Shown: positions 20,073 through 30,278 of the stretch, one piece after another
Layout of the letters: each line of letters opens with the position of its first letter
Numbering within the stretch: the first letter of the stretch is position 1
Source of the DNA: Salisapilia sapeloensis
Taxonomy: Eukaryota; Oomycota; Peronosporomycetes; Peronosporales; Salisapiliaceae
Assembly (NCBI GenBank): GCA_023334545.1
Contig: JAADVB010000136.1
Location: forward strand, 1-50,327
Length of the DNA: 50,327 nt
Direction of reading: 5' to 3'
Program-made: the position numbers and the translations under genes
The notes under the pieces: model-generated
Database searches by the model: none
What the model was told of the DNA's origin: nothing
What the model saw: only the letters and a program-made list of their open reading frames with translations

Positions 20073-21500
20073 ATGGACGGATCGAGGCGACGCATCCGAC
20101 ATGAGGAGTACGCCGTCTCTGGTCCTCTACCAGAGTATGAAGAAACAATCTCATCTCAGGGTGCGATGCACATTAAGATTCGGCCCAGACGAACGGATGA
20201 GCATCTCTCTGCCAAGAAGCACGTAGCCAGTGCTTCCCATCATGAGAACGACGCCTACCTCGATCGATTCGAGAAAGCGCACGAAGAGCTTAATCCCACT
20301 TCAAACCAGACTACTCCATCGAAGGAATTGCGTCAGGTATCACGTCCACAGTCAAAACGAAGTGAACCACACGCTACACCGCCAAAAGAGTCCGAACGAC
20401 CGTTCGAGATCCAAGATACCGCATCCGACTCATGGACGTCTGGCCCCGCCAACCCGGAAGGAAGCTTGCATAGCGTTTCTAATCAACCTCTACTATGCAT
20501 GGACATCAGTGCGGATAAGTCTGAGATTGTTGTCGGCTCTAGCGACCATGCACTGTACGCGATACCGCTCACGAGTCAAAAATCAATTCGAGCTTCCCGA
20601 CCTCGAACACTGTACACGAAAGCTTTTGGCCACACAGAATGGGTCACTTGCGTAACGTACTTGCCTGATCGAAGGATTGTATCTGGTGGTATGGATAGCA
20701 AGTTGTGTCTATGGGATGCCACAGGTGCCCGTTGCGAAGACCTGCTTGGTCACAGCGGCTCCGTCTCCTTTGTGCATCACTTTGGTAACGACACGGTTCT
20801 CAGCGGTGGATACGACAAGTGCATTCGCGTTTGGGACATTGGAAAACGTACATCGAAGCGTCAACGTGAAAAGTCTGTCGTCAAAGCTGGCTCAGCTCCA
20901 TTGCTCGCTGCATCCATCGTACCCACCTCGGAGGTTGTAGCTGTAGGAGACAGAGATGGTAGTATACATGCCATCGACTTAAAAAGTGACCGTGTAGCTT
21001 GGCGTCAGAAGCAAGCACACAAAGGTCACGCTACAAGTATTCTGAGTCGCAAGGAGAATGTCATTGCGTCTGGAGGGCAGGATGGAAAGGTTTGCATGTG
21101 GGATACGCGCCAGAAAGCTTGTCTGTCGTCAAAAGCACTGCATGTGGATGCGACATCCGGCAAGCAAGGTGCTGTAGGATTCATCCTGCACTCGGAGCTG
21201 GATGAACACGTGATCGTGACTGGTGGGGCGGATGGAAGTGTCAAGGTGGTGGATGTGAGGGAGATGAAAGTAGTGCACGACTGGCATGAACACCAAGACT
21301 TTATCTATTCACTCCATCTATATGGTAATCTGTGCTTTAGTGGTGCAGGTGATGGGATGCTGCATGCCCATGACATGACGACAGGAAAGCTTTTGTATGG
21401 ATTGGGCGCGAATCAAGCGGCTGTCCGAGCAATCGGTACGACTCCGACGCAGTTGATCGCGTCTGGAGATGATGGCGGAGTCCTGATTTATGACATGTAA
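20073..21500 (+). CDS. WD40 repeat protein
   Basis: A single-exon protein of 475 residues. The first 130 residues are basic, Ser/Pro-rich and probably disordered. From about residue 135 there are six or seven WD40 units, recognisable by GH...WVTCVTYLPDRRIVSGG...LCLWD, GHSGSVSFV...VLSGGYDKCIRVWD, HATSILSRKENVIASGGQDGKVCMWD, IVTGGADGSVKVVD and IASGDDGGVLIYD. Together these would close one beta-propeller, a scaffold for protein complexes. I cannot assign it to a named subfamily, so its pathway is unknown. It ends 43 bases from the convergent Yvh1-type gene. Confidence 0.85.
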   Translation: MDGSRRRIRHEEYAVSGPLPEYEETISSQGAMHIKIRPRRTDEHLSAKKHVASASHHENDAYLDRFEKAHEELNPTSNQTTPSKELRQVSRPQSKRSEPHATPPKESERPFEIQDTASDSWTSGPANPEGSLHSVSNQPLLCMDISADKSEIVVGSSDHALYAIPLTSQKSIRASRPRTLYTKAFGHTEWVTCVTYLPDRRIVSGGMDSKLCLWDATGARCEDLLGHSGSVSFVHHFGNDTVLSGGYDKCIRVWDIGKRTSKRQREKSVVKAGSAPLLAASIVPTSEVVAVGDRDGSIHAIDLKSDRVAWRQKQAHKGHATSILSRKENVIASGGQDGKVCMWDTRQKACLSSKALHVDATSGKQGAVGFILHSELDEHVIVTGGADGSVKVVDVREMKVVHDWHEHQDFIYSLHLYGNLCFSGAGDGMLHAHDMTTGKLLYGLGANQAAVRAIGTTPTQLIASGDDGGVLIYDM

Positions 21501-21543
21501 CACTCGAAAGACTTTTCATTTGCATGTACGTTGATTCTTTTGC

Positions 21544-22031
21544 TTATGTACTGGTGGCATCCGTGCTCGACATCAAGTCCCCTGAGACGATCGGGATGGG
21601 AGCTGCCGTCGGATTAATCATGTCTACTCTACTCTTTGTGATTTGCAAAGCTGGTGTGATCCACGTCCCACAGGAACATTGGGAACCTGCCCAGTGGAAG
21701 GAGCCGAGTCGTGACTGGCATTTGGGTGTCGGGCACCTGATTTTGCCTTCTGCAACATCCGTGTCATCCATCCACGGCAACGTTTCTTCAAGAAACAGCG
21801 ATGAACATTCCGTCCCGGCGCGACTACCTTGTCCAACGTCCTTTTGTTTCTACATGCGTACCTGTTAACACTCTTTTGTTCCTCTGAAGAAGCATAGATA
21901 GAAGCTACTCGTCTCATTGAAATCTGATGTCTCTCGCGTGTATGTTCCATCAGGTCACTGGAACTAAAGAGCCTTGTCCGGCATGCCCGGCAGGCAAACT
22001 CCATCTTAGTCTCCTCGCCAGTATTCGCCAT
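21544..22031 (-). CDS. Stand-alone Yvh1/DUSP12-type zinc-binding protein
   Basis: Exons 22031-21909 and 21849-21544 (59-bp intron) give 142 residues. The protein equals the C-terminal zinc domain of Yvh1/DUSP12: FACRACRTRLFSSSDLMEH, then CSSLFLEETLPWMD, then GKIRCPTPKCQSRLGSFHW, CSCGTWITPALQI and KSRVDMI. All expected Cys are present. The phosphatase half, with its HCxxGxxR loop, is absent: the only upstream sequence before the divergent cullin gene is about 145 bases. In yeast the zinc domain of Yvh1 is enough to release Mrt4 from pre-60S ribosomes, so a role in ribosome assembly is the most likely one. The intron was chosen because the direct reading runs into an unrelated frame. Confidence 0.82.
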
Positions 22032-22176
22032 CGTGTATCGTGTAATGTATCCCAACTGCTGCAACACTGAAAAGAAAGTTGTAGGAAGGTTTCTTTAAAG
22101 AAAAGACAAGAACAAAAGACAATACAAAGCGAGTACATCCTCCTACCTCTTGCTGCTACCCAAGAAGACATCTAGG

Positions 22177-24593
22177 ATGAAGAAACTGGTGATCAAACCG
22201 TATAGACAGAATATGGGCATGGATGCCACTCGAGCGCAAGAGATCTGGACGTCTTTGCGTAGTGCTATTCATGAGATCTTCTCCCATAATGCGAGTCAAT
22301 TATCCTTTGAAGAGCTCTATCGGTACGATCTTTATCAGAGAATCTATAGTTACTTGCATTTATAGGTGAGGTTTGTATTGCGTAGGAATTCGTACAACCT
22401 GGTGTTGCACAAACACGGAGATTTACTGTATAATGGCGTGATTGATGTAATCACGGAGCAGCTGCAGGCGACATCGTCCGAGGTCGCTGGATCGTCGGAT
22501 GAACTACTTCTGGTCGTCCTCTACCAGAAATGGCATGACCACAAACTCATCATGACCATGGTCCGAGATATTCTCATGTACATGGTACGTCCTCACATCA
22601 GTCTGCCTCTTTCCATCACTTGGATAGTAGATTCGCATGTATCACCCAACGATATCGTATTTGAGTTCCAATCTACTCGCACATAACTCTTTCTAGGCAT
22701 GTTTCTGACTTTACTCAATGCTAGGATCGTACGTACGTCAACCAGAAGCGAAAGACACCAGTGTACGACGCTGGGCTGCTCATCTTTCGAGACCATGTCG
22801 TTCGTAATTCTCAAATCCGAGACCGTCTTCGCTCCCTCCTCTTAGAAAACGTCGCTCGAGAACGTCAGGGAGAAGTGATCGACCGGAATCTCATGAAAAG
22901 TGTGCTCCAGATGCTCGTCGACTTGGGCATCCACTCCACATCCGTGTACGACCAGGACTTTGAAACGTACTTCCTCGACCAGACGCTCGAGTTCTATCGT
23001 CACGAAGCACAGACATTGTTGGATGAAGCAACGTGTCCCGAGTACCTCGCTCGAGCATCGCAGCGCCTATCGGAAGAAGCGAATCGAGTGACGCACTACC
23101 TTCACAAGAGCACAGAACCAAAGCTAAAGAGTCTCGTGGAGACGCAGCTGATCAAGCACCAAGCATCTGCACTCGTCTCGATGCCATCGTCTGGCTGCGT
23201 CGCACTTTTCCGAGAGAAAAAGACCGACGCGTTGCGTAAAATGTATTCCTTGTTCCGTCGCGTCCCGTCGACGTTGCCCAGCATCAGCGACTGCGTCTAC
23301 AACTACATTGTCGACGCCGGACATGCCTTGATGGAAGCTCAGAAAGACCCAGAGGTGGCGCTAGGTGCCTCTGCCTTTGTGGACAAACTCCTCGGTCTTC
23401 GTTCGACATTCGCAACGTTCCTCTCGGACTGTTTCTACGACGATAGTGCGTTCCATAAAGCCATGAAGCAAGGTTTCGAGGCGTTCATGAACCCTCCTGG
23501 CGTCCCACTCTGTGCTGCTCTCCTGGCAACATACTTGGATGAACTCTTACGATCGAAAATGAAGATGGAGCAAGTGGATTTAGACGCGAAAGTCGTCCAA
23601 GTCATTGCTTTATTTCGATACTTGGAAGATAAAGATGTGTTTGAAGACTTTTATAAGAAACTTTTGGCTAAGAGACTACTGCAGCATCGTACGACGTCGG
23701 AAGAGAGCGAACGGACGGTCTTGGTGAAACTCAAGGCCGAGTGCGGATACCAGTTCACGAGCAAGTTGGAAGGCATGCTCAACGACGTGGACGTTTCGAA
23801 AGACACGATGGAGCAGTATCGAGAGTTTGTAGGTAAGCGTAGTCTGGCGTTAAACGCACAGGTGCTCACGAGTGGCTTTTGGCCGAGTGAAGTACGCAGT
23901 TCTTGTGTCTTGCCACAGGAGATGCAGGACATGGCGACGTCGTTTGAAACGTACTACTTGTCTCGACATAATGGACGCAAGTTGGAGTGGGCTCCTTCGC
24001 TCGGAAACGTCGACGTGAAGGCTGTGTTAGGTGGGAAGAAGGTGGAGCTAGTCGTCACGACCTACCAAGCTGTCATCTTGGATGTATTCAACGGTGGAGA
24101 TGCCTTCGGACTGGCAGAGCTCTTGGATCGAACGAGGATTGAAAAGGCAGAGCTGAAGCGACACTTGATCTCACTTTGTACGCCCAAGTGCCGAGTGCTC
24201 TTGAAGAGCTCAAAGGCGAAGAGGATTGATGAAGAGACGGACGTTTTCTCCGTCAACGATGCGTTCAAGAGCAAGTTGCATCGAGTCAAAGTGCCCCTTG
24301 TGTCCCAGAAGGAAGAGTCGCTGACCAAAGCATCGGGAGGCAAGGTGGATGGGATGCTGCCACCGACTGTGGCGGAAGACCGGAAGCATCTGGTGGAAGC
24401 AGCGATCGTCCGGATCATGAAGACGAGGAAACAGTTGCAGCATAATGAGCTCATGTCGGAGGTGACGAGACAGATGAGCGGAAGGTTCCAGCCGACGCCG
24501 CAGCTGATCAAACTCCGGATCGAGAGTCTGATTGAACGAGAGTACTTGGCACGAACGGCGCATGACCGACGTGTGTACAACTATTTAGCCTAG
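22177..24593 (+). CDS. CUL3: Cullin-3, scaffold of ubiquitin ligase
   Basis: Exons 22177-22322, 22386-22584 and 22725-24593 join in phase to 737 residues (human CUL3 has 768). Cullin-3 binds BTB substrate adaptors at its N-terminus and the RING protein Rbx1 at its C-terminus. The beginning has LSFEELYRNSYNLVLHKHG and MVRDILMYMDRTYV, matching cullin-3 rather than other cullins. The cullin homology domain follows (YLEDKDVFEDFYKKLLAKRLL). The neddylation site is VRIMKTRKQLQHNELMSEV with acceptor Lys about 681, and the protein ends in the usual RVYNYLA. The second intron is unusually long for this window (140 bp). An AATAAA-like signal follows at about 24623. Confidence 0.93.
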
Positions 24594-24872
24594 GCTTGAG
24601 ACGTATTTAGTTGTGCCGCATGGAATAAACTCAGTAGCTACCGTACGAGGACAGTTCGTTTGTATCTGGTCTTGCCATCACCACGTTCCAAGATGGATTG
24701 GTACTAGTTTAGGTTATAGCTTGTAGCTGTAGCATACAACGTGACGGCGATACAGTCGGAGAAAGCACCTGTTCGCACGCTCAAACGAACCTAAAGCAGT
24801 ACCTAGGTCGCCCGACGTGGATAAAGCATAGAAAATCGCATTTGGATCGATTGATGCCTGCGACGATCAAGT

Positions 24873-26800
24873 ATGCGTATTCGACACGTGCAATTGACGC
24901 CACAACCTTTTAACAAGGACGCGAGGTTCGCTGGTCAAGTGGTGGATGGAGCGATATGCTCGTCGACACGTACGTCGTGGCGACTTAAAGCGTCGCGATG
25001 GAGCTTGTCAACCAACTACCTATGGCTTTTGCTCTGCAGTCTCAGCTTTTTCATTGTCTTCACGCGCGCAACTGCCACACCCGTACCTAATAAACACGCG
25101 ACGGACTTGAGTCAAGACTCACCGGACGTCGCGACGGAGCTGGAGCAGACGCAGTGGTACATTGTCTTGACCAGCATCCCAGTGAAAGACAAAGTCATGC
25201 CGCTACGTCTCTTAGCGATGGAGCTCCTTCGTCGAGGCCATCGTGTCAGCTTTGCTCTACCAGCAGTATACTTGCTCCCTATCGTACTATTCCGACGCAC
25301 GACTAAGTTCTATGTGAATAGCACTGCTGGAAGTGGGTGGAGGATGTGCCTAGAATGAAGTTTATTGCTCTAGATCATCCGTACAAACCTCCTCGATCGA
25401 GCTACGGCGAACAAGAGCTGCTGGAAGGAGATCCGTATGAAAGTTATATGCAGTCTTTAAACTATTACGCAGCCTACCACCCTACCATGTATGAACCTCT
25501 CAAGCTGGTCTTACGGATGGAAAGACCAGATCTCGTTGTACTCGACAGACACACCTTCGCAGCCTACGACGTCTGTCATGCCCTCGGAATCCCATACATT
25601 GTCCACAGCAGCTCCATGCTCTTGGATGTAGATAACCCACCAGCACACGTCCCTCCTCCCTTCTCCAACATATCCATGCACACCACGAGTGCTTTTGACC
25701 GGTGTACGTTTTGGTATAGACGCCTCCGCTATCGTCTCCTCTTCTTTCGCCTGATGATCCAGTGGCATACAACCGGAGTAGATCCATTATACTCTGAAGG
25801 CCGCCTGCATAACCATCAAGCCATGCTCGTCCAGTCAGCCTTTGGGCTAGAACACGCTCGACCGATGTCTCCTCACGTCCAGTTCGTCGGGTCGTACCAC
25901 CCTACCCAAGTTTCCAGTCGCAAAGTCGACGCAACTTTTGAAGAGTGGCTCGTCGGGACGAATCCGCAAGCGATCATCTTCATCCAGTTCTCGACCGATC
26001 TGTCCATCACGTCGCATTTTGTTATGGCCATTGTACACGCTCTTCTTGTTCTTTTGTTTTAATCCTTGTTGACGTGTAAAATAGATGAGTGCGCTGGAAA
26101 CCTTAAATGCACATCTCGTGTGGCAGATATCGTTGAAAGAGGAAGCAGCATTTGACCTGGGGTCGAGAGCGAGAGAGACTTTATACTTCCTAGGACATGA
26201 TGTAGACCTGTATACTCTGTGGAAGAATCCGCACTTGTCCATGGTCATCACTGGAGGCGAGGCTTCTGTCACGATGGATGCACTCGTGGCTGGAGTACCT
26301 GTCCTAGGCCTACCATTCACTGCAGAACAGGTCATTTTAATGGGTTTTATCTGTTTTCTTTGCTCTACTGATTGAATGTGTAGTTAGAAGTGGTCAATGC
26401 AGTCGTTCGAGAGGGAGCTGGGAGTAAACTGGATGCGTCGACTGCCACGCCGGAAGAGATTCGAGACGCGACGCTGAAGCTCGTGACGAATGAAGTGCCG
26501 TTCGCACATGCCAAGCGATTGGGGGCTATCCTTAAGTCGGCAGGTGGAACGAGCAAAGCGGCGGATGTGATCAAGTCTGTTCTGGAGATGCACAAGTCTG
26601 CGGATTTCGTCTCGCCGGTCAAGAGCAACCAGCCTCTGTACAAGTCGTACTTGATGGATGTATACTTTGTCTACGGTGCGATCATGTGCTGCTCTCTCGT
26701 CATGCTTCGTGCCTTCTTTACGATGATGGTGGCACTCTTGCAGCCACTGCCACCACTTCCGATGGGGGAAGAGGTGGAACATGCGAATAAAAAGGAATAA
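24873..26800 (+). CDS. UDP-glycosyltransferase (GT1 family), membrane-anchored
   Basis: Exons 24873-25265, 25322-26032, 26085-26330 and 26384-26800 join in phase to 588 residues; introns are 52-56 bp. GT1 enzymes move a sugar from a UDP-sugar to lipids, sterols or small molecules. Features: an N-terminal tail and membrane anchor near residues 48-66 (YLWLLLCSLSFFIVF), LLRRGHRVSFALP with the likely catalytic His in the acceptor domain, an NPQAIIFIQFST strand at the start of the donor domain, and the signature VITGGEASVTMDALVAGVP followed by LGLPFTAEQ. The His of the usual THGG in that signature is missing. A second membrane helix near the C-terminus (VYFVYGAIMCCSLVML) resembles animal UGTs. Acceptor unknown. 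Confidence 0.85.
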
Positions 26801-27372
26801 GATACTCGGAGGGCATCCTTACCACAAACGAGTACGATTGACTCTATCTTTCTATGTTGATAGACATGTAGGCATCGGCTCATGACACTAGGAAGCGAAT
26901 ACAAGACATGATCTTTAACAGGGCAATGTTTTTTAAGACCTTGTAAAGTAGCCATGAGTACCCTTCTGTCAACCACCGCTTGCTATATATCTAAGAAATA
27001 GAGTATCTACTGGGATTCATTATGGGCATCTGAGTTTATGTTCATGCTGGCATGTACTTCTCTGTTCACCTCAAGCTAGATATGACTTAAAAACATGATT
27101 CAGGTAGTACTCATCGGCTTATACACGACTAAAAAGTATCTTTACAAAATTTGATGACATGCTAGGTCTCGTGTCTTTGGTGACTGCGAATTCGTTACTG
27201 CACTACCTTGACGCGAATAAAAGTACATGAAGATATTGCTTAAAAAGTAGAACGATATGAACGTTATATATCTTGAACCACTTATCATCTACTTCCCAAT
27301 TGAGATCCCATACGACCGCAATCATCCATACACTCCATCGGAAACGTATCACATACGACAACCGATGACTTT
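26801..27372. other. Convergent intergenic region
   Basis: About 570 AT-rich bases between the glycosyltransferase and FAR1-like genes. No open frame with features and no repeat was seen. Confidence 0.6.
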
Positions 27373-29817
27373 CTAGGCAGCAGTAGAGAATTGGTTAAAG
27401 TTGAATTTGAGCGACGCGAGAAGACTATGGACACTGTCACGAGCGGTTGCTTCGGCATCCTGCGTCTCAGATGCCTTAGTCTGTTTTCCTCTCAGTTCTG
27501 TCAAAGCCAAACAAGCTGCTTCAGTTGCCTTTGCCGCTTTAATCATATTATCCAGCGTCATGGAGCCATCTCCCTTCTCATCGTTTGTTCCGGAAGTTCC
27601 ACCCGTCGGAGACGTAATCTCAATTGTGCTCTCAACATGCTCCTCTGCCATACTACAAACGTCGTTTCCATCCGAATCAGGTCTTTGCTCATTATACTCG
27701 GTGGTAGGAGTGCTAACTGCATCAAGACCGCTTGTCACCTCCCTTTCTTCCTCTCCGTCATCTACCTCAGACTCCTCATCAACATGCATGTCTGTCGCTT
27801 CCTCGTTGCCATCAGTATTATCTACGTCTTGCACCTGTGTTTCCTCGGTATGGTCTTGAGCATCATCTACCGAACACTCCCCAATATTCTCCTGTCTCTC
27901 CTGTATCGCCTCTGTATCCTGCTCTCCACCACCATGCTCCACCTCTTGAGTACTTTCCACCTCTGCATCCTTCTCTATTGTAGACACATCCTCCTTCTGA
28001 GAAGTGCATGCAAGCAGTAGAGAATGACATTGAGGACTGAACTGCACAATCAGCTTGTAGAGAAGAGCTAGCGCCTGCACATCAAACACCAGTCGCTTCA
28101 ACTCACTCAACAGGAACGCATACCCTCGCTTATTATCAAAGAAAGAATCTTGTAGAAACATGATCCCGACCGCGACGCAAGCACTACGTAGCGTAGAGGC
28201 TGTGAATTTACCGAAATAGTAGCACGCTTGGTTCGCCATGTCTCCTTCCAAGTCCCGTAGACCTGACAAGACTTCTCGAGGAGACGCTCGGAGACGCCCA
28301 CTCGGGACAGGTGGCAGTGCAATCTGTGCGTATCGAACACGAGTCTGGTCTTTCAGGATGCGATAGAGGTGATTCCGAACGTCCTCCAAGGTCACCAGAG
28401 ACGCCGGATCGTCAGTGTGGATAGCGTAGAGTATGTCTTTGGCAGATCTACCTTCATCCGACATGGCTTCGATCCATGCCTTTTGCCTGTCTGTAAGATG
28501 ACGGAAGCAAGGATGGTTCCGTGGATCCGTAAAAGGTTCATGATTGTGTCGAGAAGTGATGGGGACAACATACCACTTGGTGCTGTTGAGCTGGAGGAGG
28601 TTGTATTGGAATGGACAGTCGCAGTGTTTCGTCTTCCGCGGACGAACGGGTGTGTAGTAATTTGTAGGACTACAGCGGTCACAAACCACCGAGGCGCTCG
28701 ATAATTCGCCATTCGCGTCTCGCTTACGACCGCGCAGACGAATGCCATAGCCTGCTTTTCGAGCATGAGCAAGACACGCACTATACGCTTCCTCAAAAGT
28801 GCTGAGCGGATCGAATACCGGTGGATCCATGCTGTGTCGACTCTCCTCGAGAGACAGAGAAGGATTTGACGTAGACTCTGCAGTAGCGTTGACGGCCGTT
28901 CTAATGGACTCTGCGGGTTCATTGGACGTGTCTTTTTTCTCTTTGGAAGCCCTATTGGAACTAAACCTTGTGGTGACGTCGACATGTACATTTAGTGACT
29001 TGTCTGTTGTCAAAGCTTCTGCAGGCGTGTCGGTGGACACTTTGCGTTGATTGGAGCTGTCTTCACTCTCGTTCGATACTAGATTAGAGCTAGACTGTGG
29101 GGCATTGTCTTCATCAACAGTATGTGGCCGATTTGTCGTCGAAGCGTCTGCATGTGCGTCAGTGAAGTCTCCTACTTGGTTGGACGACTCTGGCTCCTTT
29201 TGAGATGCTTCATTGGAGCTAGAATTAGTAGCAGTGCCTTCCTGTACATCTTGTTCCCGGTGTGCAGACGAAGCAAATACTGTGTTCTCCGTGTACTCTT
29301 TCGGCTCACTGCGCGTGTCACCATTGCCTTCAGATGCAACATTAGATGTGTCTCCATCCTCTTTGGATAGTCCATTGAAACTAGACCGTGTGACGGTGTC
29401 TTTGTCTGCATCCTTTGGCTGATTCATCGTCATACCAGGTGTCGTGCTTTCAGTAAACTCTTCTAGTTCCTCCGCCGTGCCTTTGCTTCTTTTGCACGCA
29501 TCATCTCTAGTAGATTCTGGAGTAATATGGCTACCTGCATCTTGTGACTGACCTGCCGTCGAAGCCGATGCCGAGTTTTCAATGGACTCTTTCGTTTCAT
29601 TAGGCATTTCTTCAGTCACTTTCGATGGTCCATTGTATGTGCCTTCAGTTTCTTTGAATGCTCCATTGGAAGTAGGCTCTTTAGTAGTGTCTTTGCGTCC
29701 ATTTTGTGGCTGGCTTGTCGTCAAAGTCGATCCTGTGCTCTCCATGGCATTGGAAACAGCAGACGTAGGTGAAGAAAAACGACTTTTTCTTGTCTTCATC
29801 AGATACTGAGTGTCCAT
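27373..29817 (-). CDS. FAR1-type DNA-binding protein with degenerate tandem repeats
   Basis: From ATG 29817 the product has 814 residues; the frame is open a little further upstream from a TTG. Residues 20-330 are Ser/Thr/Glu/Asn-rich and made of about seven degenerate units of some 45 residues, marked by recurring SSNxxSKExxDTSN and (S)TxNxxxxxD patterns. Residues about 336-430 look like a FAR1/WRKY-GCM1 zinc fold: CDRC, then HCDCPF, then SRHNHEP. Such domains come from Mutator-like transposases. A helical block follows, then a very acidic region (DEESEVDDGEEEREV). No transposase DDE core is present, so the gene looks domesticated, possibly a transcription regulator. Intron-free as read. Confidence 0.72.
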   Translation of the reverse strand: MDTQYLMKTRKSRFSSPTSAVSNAMESTGSTLTTSQPQNGRKDTTKEPTSNGAFKETEGTYNGPSKVTEEMPNETKESIENSASASTAGQSQDAGSHITPESTRDDACKRSKGTAEELEEFTESTTPGMTMNQPKDADKDTVTRSSFNGLSKEDGDTSNVASEGNGDTRSEPKEYTENTVFASSAHREQDVQEGTATNSSSNEASQKEPESSNQVGDFTDAHADASTTNRPHTVDEDNAPQSSSNLVSNESEDSSNQRKVSTDTPAEALTTDKSLNVHVDVTTRFSSNRASKEKKDTSNEPAESIRTAVNATAESTSNPSLSLEESRHSMDPPVFDPLSTFEEAYSACLAHARKAGYGIRLRGRKRDANGELSSASVVCDRCSPTNYYTPVRPRKTKHCDCPFQYNLLQLNSTKWYVVPITSRHNHEPFTDPRNHPCFRHLTDRQKAWIEAMSDEGRSAKDILYAIHTDDPASLVTLEDVRNHLYRILKDQTRVRYAQIALPPVPSGRLRASPREVLSGLRDLEGDMANQACYYFGKFTASTLRSACVAVGIMFLQDSFFDNKRGYAFLLSELKRLVFDVQALALLYKLIVQFSPQCHSLLLACTSQKEDVSTIEKDAEVESTQEVEHGGGEQDTEAIQERQENIGECSVDDAQDHTEETQVQDVDNTDGNEEATDMHVDEESEVDDGEEEREVTSGLDAVSTPTTEYNEQRPDSDGNDVCSMAEEHVESTIEITSPTGGTSGTNDEKGDGSMTLDNMIKAAKATEAACLALTELRGKQTKASETQDAEATARDSVHSLLASLKFNFNQFSTAA
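28870..29750 (-). repeat. Degenerate in-frame tandem repeat, about 45 codons per unit
   Basis: Within the FAR1-type gene, units of about 135 bases recur roughly seven times. They share a conserved spacing of SSxN, a Lys/Glu cluster, a SxxxTxxxxA block and an Asp/Val-rich end. Unit boundaries were judged by eye. Confidence 0.5.
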
Positions 29818-30278
29818 TAGACCAAAGCACAAACTACAAGAGGAAGTTACTTTGTTCAGAATAGATGGAGCAATGGAATCGCCGTCGTAGACTGATGCCG
29901 TGATGAAATGGTCTTGGATACATTTTGATAAGCGTCGATTTAGCTCTGAGTATACGCTATACTTTGATTCATTATAAAAGCTATTCTACGTCCAATTTGC
30001 TCATAGTACATGGCAACTCTGCTTTCGACGAAGACATGTATGCAGAAGATACCTGCGCGTACATGCTATCTACTCGATATCAGTCGACTACCGAACCCAA
30101 GTCTCTAGAGCTGAGTGTACATCAAATACTCTGCTGCATAAACACAAATACTCTTGTGATCAGCTTCGACAGTGTTGTAAAATAGCATAGAAGACGTACA
30201 AATAGAGCGTTTCCCGCCAACTTGACTCCATTTCATCCTTCGACCGGCAAGAGCAGACGTTGTACTCCAGTAGTTCAC
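29818..30278. other. Divergent region between FAR1-type gene and SMC1
   Basis: About 460 bases without a supported gene. It presumably carries both promoters. A CTCCATTTCATCC stretch near 30227 is loosely initiator-like for SMC1. Confidence 0.5.

Noticed and set aside
21524-21868. 114-codon plus-strand frame with a hydrophobic stretch
   Set aside because: It is antisense to the Yvh1-type zinc gene, whose Cys motifs are clear on the minus strand.
24062-24580. 172-codon minus-strand frame
   Set aside because: Antisense shadow of the cullin-3 C-terminus.
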